Shown piece after piece: positions 42,214 to 51,661 of a stretch of DNA of 64,000 bases. Position numbers and translations under genes: made by a program. Below the pieces are notes generated by a model, which made no database searches, was not told the origin of the DNA, and saw only the letters and a program-made list of their open reading frames with translations. Source of the DNA: Lacticaseibacillus camelliae DSM 22697 = JCM 13995 (GTDB taxonomy: Bacteria > Bacillota > Bacilli > Lactobacillales > Lactobacillaceae); assembly GCF_001311195.1 (NCBI RefSeq), contig NZ_BBAJ01000004.1, positions 1-64,000 on the forward strand. The letters are read 5' to 3'. The first letter of the stretch is position 1; each line of letters begins with the position of its first letter.

Positions 42214-45082
42214 ATGGCTAACGATAAAATTGTGATCCACGGGGCAAGAGCCCATAACCTGAAGAACATCGATGTGACCATTCCCAAAAATAAACTGGTG
42301 GTCATGACGGGGCTGAGTGGTTCCGGCAAGTCCAGTTTGGCTTTCGACACACTGTACGCTGAAGGCCAGCGCCGTTACGTGGAGAGCCTTTCCGCGTACG
42401 CCCGCCAATTTTTAGGGCAAATGGACAAACCGGACGTTGACTCAATCGACGGCCTCAGTCCAGCCATTTCGATTGATCAGAAAACAACGTCGAAAAACCC
42501 GCGGTCAACGGTCGGCACGGTAACGGAAATTAATGATTACCTGCGTTTATTGTGGGCGCGCATTGGCACACCCATCTGCCCCAACGATGGCACGGTGATT
42601 TCCAGTCAAAGCGTTGAGCAGATGGTCGACCGCGTGCAGAAGCTGCCCGACAAGAGCCGCATTCAGATCCTGTCACCGGTGGTTCGCCGCAAAAAAGGGG
42701 CCCACAAAAAAGTCCTCGAGAAAATCGTCCGTGAGGGTTACGTGCGGATGCGCGTGGATGGCGAGATCATGGACGCGAGTGCCGACGTCGACTTGGATAA
42801 AAACAAGAATCACGATATCGATATCGTGATCGACCGCATCGTGGTGAAGCACGGGGATGCCGACAATCGCTCCCGGCTGTTTGACTCGTTTGAAGCTGCA
42901 CTGCGCCTGTCTGACGGCTACGCGAACGTGGACGTGATCGGCGGGGAGCCGCTGGTCTTCTCCGAGCACTTTGCCTGCCCGCTGTGCGGCTTTACGATTG
43001 GTGTGCTTGAGCCGCGGCTGTTTTCGTTCAACGCGCCGTTTGGGGCCTGCCCCGAGTGTGACGGGTTGGGCGAGAAGCTGACCGTCGATGTTGATTTGGT
43101 CGTGCCGGATCCGACCAAGTCGATTCAGCAGGGGGCCGTTGCCGCTTGGTACTCGGCCTCCTCGACGTATTACCCGGCCATGCTGGAACAGGCTTGCAAG
43201 GCGTTTAAGATTCCAATTGACAAGCCATTCAACAAGCTGACCGAGCGGCAGCGCGACATCGTCCTGAACGGCAGTCACGGGAAGAAGTTCCATTTTCACG
43301 CCGACTCTGATTTTGGCGGGGTCCGCGACGTGACGGCGCCGTTTGAAGGCGTGCTGCCAAACATTGAACGGCGCTACCACGCGAATAATTCGCCGTTCGG
43401 CTCCGATCAAATGCGGCAGTACATGACCGCGTTGGTTTGCCCCGTGTGCCACGGCAAGCGGCTGAACCGTCAGGCGTTGGCCGTGAAGGTCGCAGGCAAG
43501 GATATCGCAGATGCCTCGAACCTCTCGATCAAGCACGCCCTGCCGTTCTTCAAGAGCATTAAGCTGACCCCCAACCAGCAGGTGATCGCCCAGCCAATCG
43601 TGAAGGAAGTCAACGATCGCCTGACGTTCCTGGAAAACGTGGGTCTGGATTACCTCACCTTGTCCCGCTCCGCCGGCACGTTATCCGGCGGAGAGGCCCA
43701 GCGCATTCGGTTGGCCACTCAAATCGGGTCTAACTTGTCTGGGGTGCTGTACATCTTGGATGAGCCTTCAATTGGCCTGCATCAGCGCGATAACGACCGG
43801 TTGATCGCCTCGCTGAAGAAAATGCGCGATCTGGGCAATACGCTCATCGTGGTTGAACACGATGAGGACACCATGCTGGCCGCCGATTATCTCATCGATG
43901 TTGGACCCGGTGCCGGCGATAACGGTGGTCACATCATGGCCGCAGGAACGCCGAAGCAGGTCATGCGGTCGGCAAAGTCTCTGACTGGTCAGTACCTGGC
44001 AGGCAAGAAGTTTATTCCTGTGCCTAAAACCAGACGGCCGGGCAACGGCAAGGTGATCCGGGTCGAAGGTGCGGCCGAGCATAATCTGAAGCACATCAAC
44101 GTGGACTTTCCCCTGGGGAAGTTTATCGGGGTGACCGGTGTCTCTGGCTCCGGTAAATCCACCCTTGTCAATTCGATCCTAAAGCGCGCGCTGGCGCAAA
44201 AACTGTACCGCAATTCGGAAAAGCCGGGCAAATACGCCAAGCTGATGGGGTGGCAGAACATTGAGAAGCTGGTCGATATCGATCAGAGTCCCATTGGGCG
44301 CACGCCTCGCAGCAACCCTGCGACCTACACGGGCGTCTTCAACGATATCCGTGCGCTGTTCGCCCAAACCAATGAGGCCAAGCTGCGCGGGTACACGCAA
44401 GGCCGGTTCTCATTCAACGTGAAGGGGGGCCGGTGCGAGCATTGCAAAGGCGACGGGATCATCAAAATCGAAATGAATTTCCTGCCAGATGTCTATGTGC
44501 CTTGCGAAGTCTGTCATGGGACGCGGTATAACTCGGAAACGCTCGAAGTCACCTACAAGGGCAAGAGTATTGCCGACGTGTTGAACATGACAGTCGACGA
44601 GGCCGTGAAGTTTTTTTGCGGCGATCCCGAAGATCGCGCGCAAACTGCAAACCATTGTCGATGTTGGCTTAGGGTACGTCCAGATGGGCCAAAGCGCCAC
44701 GACGCTTTCCGGCGGCGAGGCGCAGCGCATGAAGCTTGCCTCTGAGTTGCAGAAGATCTCGACCGGACGTAACTTCTACATTTTGGATGAGCCGACCACC
44801 GGCCTGCACACTGACGACATCCGCAAGCTCTTGGATGTGCTTCAGCGGCTGGTCGACGAAGGCAATACGGTCCTGGTGATTGAGCATAATCTCGATGTGA
44901 TCAAGACGGCCGATTGGCTGATCGACCTGGGCCCCGAAGGCGGGGACGGCGGCGGCCAGGTGATCGCCACTGGCACCCCTGAGCAGGTGGCAAAGGTCAA
45001 AGCCTCGTACACCGGTCAGTACCTTGGCCCGATTCTGACCAGGGACAAGGCCCGGGCCGCTAGTCAAGCGGCAGCGCGGTAG
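42214..45082 (+). CDS. uvrA: Excinuclease ABC subunit A (one frame break)
   Basis: UvrA is the damage-sensing ABC ATPase dimer that loads UvrB; about 956 residues. Two ABC halves are visible: Walker [14 protein letters not shown] near the N terminus and [13 protein letters not shown] in the C-terminal half, signatures [12 protein letters not shown] and [12 protein letters not shown], and zinc fingers with CPLC/CPEC and CEHC/CEVC. T7 at 44611-44617 (six expected) breaks the frame just before the second signature. It is cotranscribed with uvrB. Confidence 0.96.
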
Positions 45083-45149
45083 GCAGCGCTCAGTTTGCCT
45101 TGTGGATTAATGGTCGAGTCAGTATGATGAACTCAAGAGGTGGCAAATT

Positions 45150-45689
45150 ATGTTTAGACAGACACACTTTGGCTTTGACTGGGGCGAATTGTTCACCGGG
45201 ATTGCATTGATCCTGGCGGCAATCGTCGTTCTGAATCACCCAGGTGCCACGATGGCAACCTTGACCTTTCTGTTTGCGTTAGTCGCGATTATCCGCGGCA
45301 TCGCGATTTTAGCCAGCTTTACGAAGCTGCGCGCCTTGACCGGCGGCCTGGCTTGGATCAGCCTGATTGCCGGAATCTTCGATGTCCTGCTGGGGCTCGT
45401 CTTCTTGTTTGATCTCGAGTCTGGTGCGATCACGCTGGCTTACCTGTTTGCGATTTGGTTTCTGGTCGACAGTATTGCCAATCTGGTCAACGCGGGTCAC
45501 ATGCGCGAAGCTGGGACCGGCTGGTTTATTCTGACGCTGATTCTTGATATTTTCGCCGTGGTGGTCAGCCTGCTGCTGATCATGCAGCCGGTGGTGGCAG
45601 CCGTCGGATTGATTATTTTGCTGGCGACAGCCTTCTTCATTCTCGGGGTCAATGCGATCCTCACCGCCTTTGCGCGGCGTCAAATCTGA
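45150..45689 (+). CDS. DUF308/HdeD-like membrane protein
   Basis: This intact 179-residue protein is made of six membrane helices in three DUF308 repeats (GIALILAAIVVLNHPGATM; ISLIAGIFDVLLGLVFLFDL; LILDIFAVVVSLLLIMQP). In enterobacteria HdeD is linked to acid resistance; no role is established for the lactobacillar members. RBS AGAGGTGG precedes the ATG. It is monocistronic, between uvrA and a structured intergenic region. Confidence 0.82.
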   Translation: MFRQTHFGFDWGELFTGIALILAAIVVLNHPGATMATLTFLFALVAIIRGIAILASFTKLRALTGGLAWISLIAGIFDVLLGLVFLFDLESGAITLAYLFAIWFLVDSIANLVNAGHMREAGTGWFILTLILDIFAVVVSLLLIMQPVVAAVGLIILLATAFFILGVNAILTAFARRQI

Positions 45690-45727
45690 TTGTTGCTGAG
45701 GCTGTGAGATAAAGCAGTTTTAGCCCA

Positions 45728-45855
45728 AAAGTACATGCGCCTTTGCGCCACGATTCGGGTTTAAAGTCGTGGAGCAGAGGCGTTTGTGCACGTGGCGGGG
45801 TTTGGTGGACCGGCGCTAGGCGATTTTCGCCTTGCGCGGAGAGACGCCAGGACTG
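45728..45855. repeat. Structured intergenic element with two large hairpins
   Basis: The 215-base gap between the DUF308 gene and rapZ holds no credible gene. CGCCTTTGCGCCACGA pairs with TCGTGGAGCAGAGGCG (14 of 16, one T-G) around a 13-base loop. A second hairpin, CGCTAGGCGA-TTT-TCGCCTTGCG, follows about 30 bases later. No T tract follows either, so they are not ordinary terminators. This looks like a REP-type element, but no second copy is seen in this window. Confidence 0.5.
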
Positions 45856-45904
45856 TTGATGACACGCCCGGCATGTTACAATAGCAAAAGAAAGAAGGGA
45901 TAGG

Positions 45905-46792
45905 ATGGCAGACTCGATTAACCTCGTGGTGATCACCGGGATGTCTGGGGCCGGAAAGACTGTTGCCATGCAGTCATTTGAGGACCTTGGCTATTTTACC
46001 GTCGACAACATGCCCCCGGCGCTATTACCCAAGTTCTGGGAGTTGATGAAAGAAAATGGCAAAATCACAAAGATCGCGCTTGTGGTGGATCTTCGCAGTC
46101 ATGCTTTCTACGACCAGATCAACGACATGCTCGCCAATTTGGACAACACCTCCTTTGTGACCACCAAGATCCTGTTTCTTGACGCCACCGACGCTGAGCT
46201 GGTGTCCCGGTACAAGGAAACCAGGCGCAGCCATCCGCTAGCCCAAGAGGGCCGACTGATGGATGGCATCAAGGAGGAACGGGGCCTGCTGACTGAGCTG
46301 CGCAACCGCGCCCAGGTGGTGATCGACACCACCAACCTGTCGCCGCGGCAGCTGCGTGAGAAGCTGTTTGTCATCTTTAAAACGGCTGACCATCCGACCT
46401 TTCATCTTGAGGTCATGTCCTTTGGGTTCAAGTACGGCCTGCCCATTGATGCCGACATCGTGATGGATGTGCGGTTTTTGCCCAACCCCTACTATGTCCA
46501 AAAGTTCCGCAATCGCGACGGTCGTGATCAGGAATCTACGACTACGTGATGGATAATCCTGCAGCCGAGGATTTTTACAAGAAGTTTTACGACCTGCTGG
46601 CCAGTATCACGCCTCAATATAAAAAAAGAGGGCAAAAGCAGCGTGACGATCGCCATCGGCTGCACCGGCGGTCAACACCGCAGCGTTGCCTTCACGGAGA
46701 GAATCGGGCAGGCCTTCAAGACGGCGGGGTACCCAGTTGATATTACCCACCGTGATGTCAATAAACGGAAAGCGACGGTGAACCGCTCATGA
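45905..46792 (+). CDS. rapZ: RapZ family nucleotide-binding protein (YvcJ), two frame breaks
   Basis: About 295 residues. Walker A GMSGAGKT lies at residues 12-19. RapZ/YvcJ proteins bind nucleotides and, in enterobacteria, an sRNA controlling glucosamine-6-phosphate synthase; in Gram-positives the function is less clear. C-terminal segments [17 protein letters not shown] and the ending KATVNRS are recovered after two breaks: one A missing near 46538 ([11 protein letters not shown] expected) and A7 at 46621-46627 (six expected). A -10-like TACAAT lies about 30 bases before the start. The stop overlaps yvcK (ATGA); rapZ-yvcK-whiA is a conserved trio. Confidence 0.93.
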
Positions 46793-47823
46793 TGCCGAAT
46801 GAAACAAAAACGATCCGCGTGATTCGCGGCAGACGCCCCAAAGTCGTCGTCATCGGCGGCGGGACCGGGTTGCCGGTGATCGTCAAGAGCCTGCGCGAGC
46901 AAAATGCCGATGTGACGGCGGTGGTCACTGTGGCCGACGACGGCGGTTCCAGCGGGGTGATCCGCAACTACATCAACGTGGTCCCGCCTGGTGATATTCG
47001 CAATGTTCTCGTGGCCTTATCTGACATGCCTGAACTGGAAAAGCAGGTTTTTCAGTACCGGTTCGAGAGCGGTGACAGTTTTTTTGCCGGGCATGCGATC
47101 GGCAACTTAATTATTGCGGCTCTCTCGGAAATGGGCGGCGGGATTTTTCAGGCGGTTCAGACCTTGTCGTCAATGATGAAGGTTGATGGCCATGTCTACC
47201 CCGCCAGTGATCGGCCGCTGACGCTGCACGCCGAATTTACCGACGGCTCCACGCTGGCCGGTGAAGCGGAAATCACGGCTGCCGGTAAACACATCAAGCG
47301 CGTCTGGGTGACCGACACCGATGATGACCTTGAACCCAAGGCCATGCCTGAGGTGGTCGACGCCATTCTCGCGGCCGATGTGGTGGTGATGGGGCCGGGG
47401 AGTCTGTTTACCAGTGTGCTGCCCAACCTGATGATCAAGAACTTGGGTCAGGCGGTGCTCAAGACCCGGGCCGAGGTGATTTACGTCGTCAACATCATGA
47501 CGCAAAAAGGGGAGACTGAACACTTTACTGATGCCGATCACGTCCGGGTGCTCAATCGCCACTTGGGTGCCAATTTTGTCGATACCGTGCTGGTCAACAT
47601 CGCACAAGTGCCAAAGAACGCGCTCGATGCGCAAAAGTACAACGAAATCCTGGTGCCCGTCCGGCCGGATTATCAAGGCTTGCGCGATTTAGGCTGCCGG
47701 GTGATTTCCGCGGACTTTTTGAAGCTGCGGGACCGTGGCGTCTTTCACGATGGCGACAAGGTGGCCTCGGAGATCCTGAATTTAGCCTTTCAAGTCGGCA
47801 CGATGAAAAAGAGAAAGCGGTGA
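46789..47823 (+). CDS. yvcK: YvcK family protein (gluconeogenesis factor)
   Basis: This intact 344-residue protein opens its core with [20 protein letters not shown] and has [13 protein letters not shown] and [10 protein letters not shown], signatures of the CofD/YvcK family that binds UDP-sugars. In Bacillus YvcK is needed on gluconeogenic carbon sources and for normal cell shape. It starts on the ATGA overlap with rapZ and ends five bases before whiA, so the three are cotranscribed. Confidence 0.95.
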   Translation: MMPNETKTIRVIRGRRPKVVVIGGGTGLPVIVKSLREQNADVTAVVTVADDGGSSGVIRNYINVVPPGDIRNVLVALSDMPELEKQVFQYRFESGDSFFAGHAIGNLIIAALSEMGGGIFQAVQTLSSMMKVDGHVYPASDRPLTLHAEFTDGSTLAGEAEITAAGKHIKRVWVTDTDDDLEPKAMPEVVDAILAADVVVMGPGSLFTSVLPNLMIKNLGQAVLKTRAEVIYVVNIMTQKGETEHFTDADHVRVLNRHLGANFVDTVLVNIAQVPKNALDAQKYNEILVPVRPDYQGLRDLGCRVISADFLKLRDRGVFHDGDKVASEILNLAFQVGTMKKRKR

Positions 47824-47827
47824 GTGG

Positions 47828-48775
47828 ATGGCCAGTTTTGCCAGTACAGTCAAAAAAGAGCTCACCCAACTTGAGGTCCATCCCGAGCACGCCAAAGCTG
47901 AGCTGTCCGCGTTGATTCGGATGAACGGCAGTTTAACGATTCAGGACCACCAATTTGTCCTGAATGTTCAAACCGAGAATCCGGCCATTGCCCGGCGCAT
48001 CTATAGCCTCATTCGCCAGGTGTATCATCATGAGGCCAACCTGATCGTCCGGCGGAAAATGAAGCTCAAAAAGAACAATCAGTATGTGGTCCGCCTCGCC
48101 ACCGGCGTCAATGCGGTGCTTGAAGACCTGGACATTCTAGATGGGCGCAACATGGCCATCATGACGGCGGTGTCGCGCAAAGTGCTGAATGAACCGCAGC
48201 GAGAGCGGTCATATTTACGGGGCGCGTTCTTGGCCGGCGGATCAGTCAACAGCCCAGAGACGTCACGGTATCACCTGGAGATTTATTCCCTGTACAAGGA
48301 TCACAACGACGACGTGCTCAAGATGATGAATGACTTTGGCCTCAATGCCCGGACGGTAGAGCGGCGCAGTGGCTGGATTGTTTACTTGAAGGAAGCAGAA
48401 AAGATTGCCGATTTTCTTCGGGTGATTGGGGCCACGACGGCGATGCTCAAATTCGAAGATGTCCGGATCGTTCGCGATATGCGCAACTCGGTGAACCGGT
48501 TGGTCAACTGTGAAACGGCTAATCTGAACAAAACCATTGATGCGGCCCAGCGTCAAATCGAAAATATCAACTACCTCAGAGACCGCGGGCTGTTGGAAGG
48601 GTTGCCGCCTAAGCTGAAGGAAATTGCCGAGATGCGCCTGGCCCATCCCGATGTTTCCCTGAAGGAACTGGGGGAAATGGTGCCAAGCGGGGTGATCTCG
48701 AAATCAGGCATCAATCACCGGCTGCGGAAGCTTAATCAGATTGCAGAGGGGAGTCGCCAGCCCAGCGAAAGTTGA
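47828..48775 (+). CDS. whiA: WhiA DNA-binding protein
   Basis: This intact 315-residue protein has a LAGLIDADG-like N-terminal domain lacking catalytic residues ([18 protein letters not shown] is visible in the middle) and a C-terminal helix-turn-helix ([17 protein letters not shown], then [14 protein letters not shown]). In Gram-positives WhiA influences cell division and chromosome segregation. It is the third gene of the rapZ-yvcK-whiA trio. An Opitz-style sporulation role is known only in Streptomyces and does not apply here. Confidence 0.95.
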   Translation: MASFASTVKKELTQLEVHPEHAKAELSALIRMNGSLTIQDHQFVLNVQTENPAIARRIYSLIRQVYHHEANLIVRRKMKLKKNNQYVVRLATGVNAVLEDLDILDGRNMAIMTAVSRKVLNEPQRERSYLRGAFLAGGSVNSPETSRYHLEIYSLYKDHNDDVLKMMNDFGLNARTVERRSGWIVYLKEAEKIADFLRVIGATTAMLKFEDVRIVRDMRNSVNRLVNCETANLNKTIDAAQRQIENINYLRDRGLLEGLPPKLKEIAEMRLAHPDVSLKELGEMVPSGVISKSGINHRLRKLNQIAEGSRQPSES

Positions 48776-48852
48776 CACTTCCATTACCTAATTAAATCGT
48801 CTACAATAAACTCGATAGAACCGTTGGGTATGACGTCACTGGAGGCGAGCAT

Positions 48853-49301
48853 ATGACTAAACCGATTCGATTGAATGAACAGCTGTGTTTTTCCATTTAC
48901 AAAGCACAGAAGCAGTTTAATCATTTTTATTCTCAAGCACTGGCTAAGTACAAGCTGACCTATCCGCAGTACATCACCTTGCTTTCCCTTTATGAGCACG
49001 GGACGATGTCGGTCAAAGAGGTGGGGCAGACGCTGAATCTAGACTCTGGGACTCTAACGCCGTTGATGAAGCGGATGGAGAAGGACGGCTGGATCTCACG
49101 GAAGCGCTCGGCGCAAGACGAACGCCGGGTTGATGTCAGCTTGACTCAGAAAGCCAAGGACATGCGCGATGAGATCTATGACCATGTGGCTCATGCATGG
49201 CCTACCTGAACTTCCCGAGCGAAAAGTACGAAGCCATCAAGGCGCAGGTCGATACGGTCGATCAGCACCTGACGGCCATTCCGGACGAGAAGCTTCAGTA
49301 A
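48853..49301 (+). CDS. MarR family regulator, OhrR-like (one frame break)
   Basis: About 149 residues with a winged-helix MarR fold (SVKEVGQTLNLDSGTLTPLM as recognition region, then KRSAQDERRVDVSLT as wing). The N-terminal LNEQLCFSIYKAQKQFN places a cysteine at residue 12, corresponding to the peroxide-sensing Cys of OhrR. A peroxide sensor is likely, but no ohr gene is adjacent. One T is missing near 49195 (AHCMAYLNFPSEKY expected), and the protein then ends at TAA 49299-49301. RBS GGAGG. Confidence 0.82.
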
Positions 49302-49342
49302 GCACGCAATGCCTCGATTTTGAGGGGAATTTGCGCTGACGC

Positions 49343-49371
49343 TTGCATTTTGCGGCGCGCTCCCGTAAAAT
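49343..49371 (+). promoter_or_regulatory. Promoter of the tRNA-Arg gene
   Basis: TTGCAT (49343-49348), a 17-base spacer and TAAAAT (49366-49371), 12 bases before the mature tRNA 5' end. Confidence 0.7.
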
Positions 49372-49383
49372 AATTGAGTACTT

Positions 49384-49455
49384 GCGCGGTTAGTGTAATG
49401 GATCGCACGTGAGATTCCGGTTCTCGAAATCCGGGTTCGACTCCCGGGCTGCGCA
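49384..49455 (+). tRNA. tRNA-Arg, anticodon CCG
   Basis: The 72-base cloverleaf folds fully. Acceptor GCGCGGT/GCTGCGC (one T-G, one G-T), U8-A9, D stem GTGT/GCAC, anticodon stem TGAGA/TCTCG with loop TTCCGGT (anticodon CCG, reads CGG), T arm CCGGG-TTCGACT-CCCGG and discriminator A. CCA is not encoded. CGG is used heavily in most genes of this window. Confidence 0.93.
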
Positions 49456-49468
49456 GCATTCAAAAGAG

Positions 49469-49494
49469 AAACGCCACTTGGTTGGCGTTTTTTT
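49469..49494 (+). terminator. Terminator after tRNA-Arg
   Basis: AAACGCCA / TGGCGTTT stem followed by further T. Confidence 0.85.
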
Positions 49495-49568
49495 GTTGGC
49501 TGAAAGGCGCTTACCAGCGCACCTGGCAAGTGGAATATGCTAAACTAACGCTGACCGAAAAAAACTTT

Positions 49569-49597
49569 GGTCAAAGACTTTGACCTTTTTTTTGACG
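49569..49597 (+). promoter_or_regulatory. CtsR-like operator upstream of clpP
   Basis: GGTCAAAG-A-CTTTGACC (49569-49585) is a palindrome of two CtsR-type heptads, and a third TTTGAC follows at 49591-49596 after a T8 run. On the minus strand the second and third GTCAAA lie in direct orientation, but two bases further apart than the CtsR consensus; the T run may be miscounted. Confidence 0.55.
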
Positions 49598-49609
49598 TTA
49601 GTGCTAAGC

Positions 49610-49636
49610 TTAGCACTGTAGTTTTAAGAGTGCTAA
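49610..49636 (+). promoter_or_regulatory. CIRCE element (HrcA operator) upstream of clpP
   Basis: TTAGCACTG-N9-GAGTGCTAA matches the CIRCE consensus TTAGCACTC-N9-GAGTGCTAA at 17 of 18 positions. A further half-site GTGCTAA (49601-49607) makes the perfect palindrome GTGCTAAGCTTAGCAC with the left arm. The element ends 23 bases before the clpP ATG. Confidence 0.85.
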
Positions 49637-49658
49637 ATACTCGTTAGGAGGTTCCACT

Positions 49659-50248
49659 ATGCTAGTTCCGACAGTTATTGAACAAACCAGCCGCGGCGAG
49701 CGTTCGTATGACATATACTCTCGCTTGCTTAAAGACCGGATCATTATGCTGTCTGGGGAAATCAACGACCAAGTTGCCAATTCGGTCATTGCCCAGCTTC
49801 TGTTCCTGGACGCACAAGATCCTGATAAAGACATTTACCTTTACATCAACAGCCCTGGCGGTGTGATCACCTCCGGTCTGGCGATGCTGGACACCATGAA
49901 CCTGATCCACGCGGATGTTCAGACCATCGCCATTGGCATGGCAGCGTCCATGGCTTCCGTGCTGTTGGCGGGCGGAGCCAAGGGCAAGCGCTTTGCGCTG
50001 CCAAACTCAGAGATCCTGATTCACCAGCCATCCGGTGGTGCTCAGGGCCAGCAAACAGAAATCGAAATTGCGGCGGAAGAAATCTTGAAGTCACGCAAGA
50101 AGTTGAACAAGATTTTGTCTGACGCGACCGGCCAGACTGAAGCCAAGATCAAGAAGGACACTGAGCGGGATAACTACATGACCGCGCAGGAGGCCAAGGA
50201 TTACGCTTGATCGACGATATCTTGACGTCGAAGGCCGACCAGAAGTAA
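49659..50248 (+). CDS. clpP: ATP-dependent Clp protease proteolytic subunit (one frame break)
   Basis: About 196 residues. ClpP forms the proteolytic barrel used with ClpX/C/E ATPases. Catalytic Ser97 in GMAASMAS and His122 in [11 protein letters not shown] are present, and the Asp lies in the C-terminal third. One G is missing near 50208, after which the true end [14 protein letters not shown] runs to TAA 50246-50248. ATG 49659 has TAGGAGG eight bases upstream. Expression is likely under both CtsR and HrcA, judged by the operator-like sites. Confidence 0.96.
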
Positions 50249-50260
50249 GGGGTCATCTAA

Positions 50261-50291
50261 GTACCGGCGTTAACGTGCCGGTGCTTTTTTT
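50261..50291 (+). terminator. Rho-independent terminator after clpP
   Basis: GTACCGGC / GCCGGTGC (one T-G) with an 8-base loop, followed by T7. Confidence 0.9.
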
Positions 50292-50440
50292 AATGAAAAA
50301 CAGGTGAGAAGGGTCCCGAATGACCAAGTTTGAAAATCGCGCCACTAAATTTGGAAATCGGTTTCTTTACGAAAAAAAAGCGGTATTTGGGCAACAATTC
50401 TTCTAATATGGGAAGAGTTTTCGCCTTTTGGGCAAATCTC

Positions 50441-50469
50441 TTGCACCGTTTTCACGAGGCGGCTATAAT
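50441..50469 (+). promoter_or_regulatory. Sigma-A promoter of the cggR-glycolytic operon
   Basis: TTGCAC (50441-50446), a 17-base spacer and a perfect TATAAT (50464-50469). Transcription would start near 50476, giving a leader of about 110 bases. Confidence 0.85.
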
Positions 50470-50530
50470 AGAAAGCGTTGGTAAGGGAGATCCGGGTTAG
50501 CTGGGGTCCCAAAATTTTTTTTGCCACCAC

Positions 50531-50569
50531 TGGGTCACTAGGTGACACGGTAGGACGTCAAACGACCCA
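50531..50569 (+). promoter_or_regulatory. Candidate CggR operator in the leader
   Basis: GTCAC-TAG-GTGAC (50534-50546) is a perfect inverted repeat nested in a wider pair, TGGGTC (50531-50536) and GACCCA (50564-50569). The position downstream of the promoter fits repression by CggR. No consensus match is claimed. Confidence 0.4.
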
Positions 50570-50587
50570 CAAGAAGGACAATGAGCA

Positions 50588-51624
50588 ATGCATTCTGAGT
50601 TCGCTTGGATCGAAGCAATCGCCCCAGACTTTATGGGTGTGATTACGCAACGTTATCAGATCTTGCAGTTCATCAGCTGGATGTCGCCGGTCGGTAGACG
50701 GGCGTTAGCCGAGCAGATGAAACTAAGCGAACGGGTCCTGCGGACGGAGACCGAGTTTCTCCGGAAGCAAGGCCTGATCAAAAGCTCGAAGTCTGGAATG
50801 GTCCTTACCAGCCAGGGCATCGAAGTCTTTCAAGGCCTGGAGCAGTTTATGAATCGACTGCTGGGGTTTAAGGAAGACGAGAAGCACCTCGCCGATAAGC
50901 TCGGCATTGACCACTGCTTGATTGTCAGTGGGGACGCTGATCAAAGCAGCCGGGTGTTGGACGAAATGGGCAAGGAACTGAATTCAACGCTGCAGCTGAT
51001 TTTGCCTAGCGGTCAGCTGACCATCGCAGTGATGGGCGGCACGACAATGGCGCGCGTGGCTCAGCAGATGACTTACAAGCTGTCTGCCGGGCGTGAGCTC
51101 ACGTTTGTGCCGGCCCGCGGCGGGGTCGGCGAGGCGGTGGCGATTCAGCCAATTCCGTGGCGGCCAGCATGGCCGAAGCGACGGACAGCAAGTACCGCGT
51201 GTTGTACATTCCTGAAAACGTGAGTGCGAAAACTTACCAGCCATTACTTCAGGAACCCTCCGTGCGCGAAGTGCTGCAATTGATTGACAATGCCCAGGTA
51301 GTGATTCATAGTATAGGGGATGCATTGGTCATGGCCAAGCGCCGATCAATGTCTCCTGAGGCCATTGCCAAGCTCACCAAGCAACATGCTGTTTCAGAAA
51401 CTTTCGGCACGTTCTTTGATGCGAGCGGCAAGGTGATTTACAAGATCCCAAGAATTGGGTTGCAGATTCCGGATCTTGATCATATCCCATATGTGTTTGC
51501 GGTTGCCGGGGGCCGTTCCAAGGCTAAGGCGATCACGGCATATATGAAAAATGCGCCAAGTCGGACGTGGCTCATCACGGACGTTGGCGCCTCAAATGCG
51601 ATTTTAACTGGGGAAACCCGTTAG
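50588..51624 (+). CDS. cggR: Central glycolytic genes regulator CggR (one frame break)
   Basis: About 345 residues of the SorC/DeoR family. An N-terminal winged helix ([20 protein letters not shown]) is followed by a sugar-phosphate sensing domain with [14 protein letters not shown] and [13 protein letters not shown]. CggR represses gap-pgk-tpi-eno when fructose-1,6-bisphosphate is low. One G is missing near 51147 ([18 protein letters not shown] expected). It is the first gene of the operon; gap follows after 37 bases. Confidence 0.94.
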
Positions 51625-51661
51625 AATAAAACTCTTATTTCCTAAAGGAGGAAATTTTAGC

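Larger units (their letters stand above)
50249..50587 (+). other. Gene-free region between clpP and cggR with terminator, direct repeats, promoter and leader
   Basis: This 339-base gap holds the clpP terminator, two pairs of direct repeats (TTTGAAAATCG 50329-50339 / TTTGGAAATCG 50350-50360, and TTTGGGCAA at 50386 and 50427), the cggR promoter and a leader with inverted repeats. No rpoN or other gene is present. Confidence 0.75.

Noticed and set aside
45661-45969. A 102-residue minus-strand ORF in the gap before rapZ
   Set aside because: It spans two hairpins and the rapZ start, has no ribosome binding site and resembles no protein.
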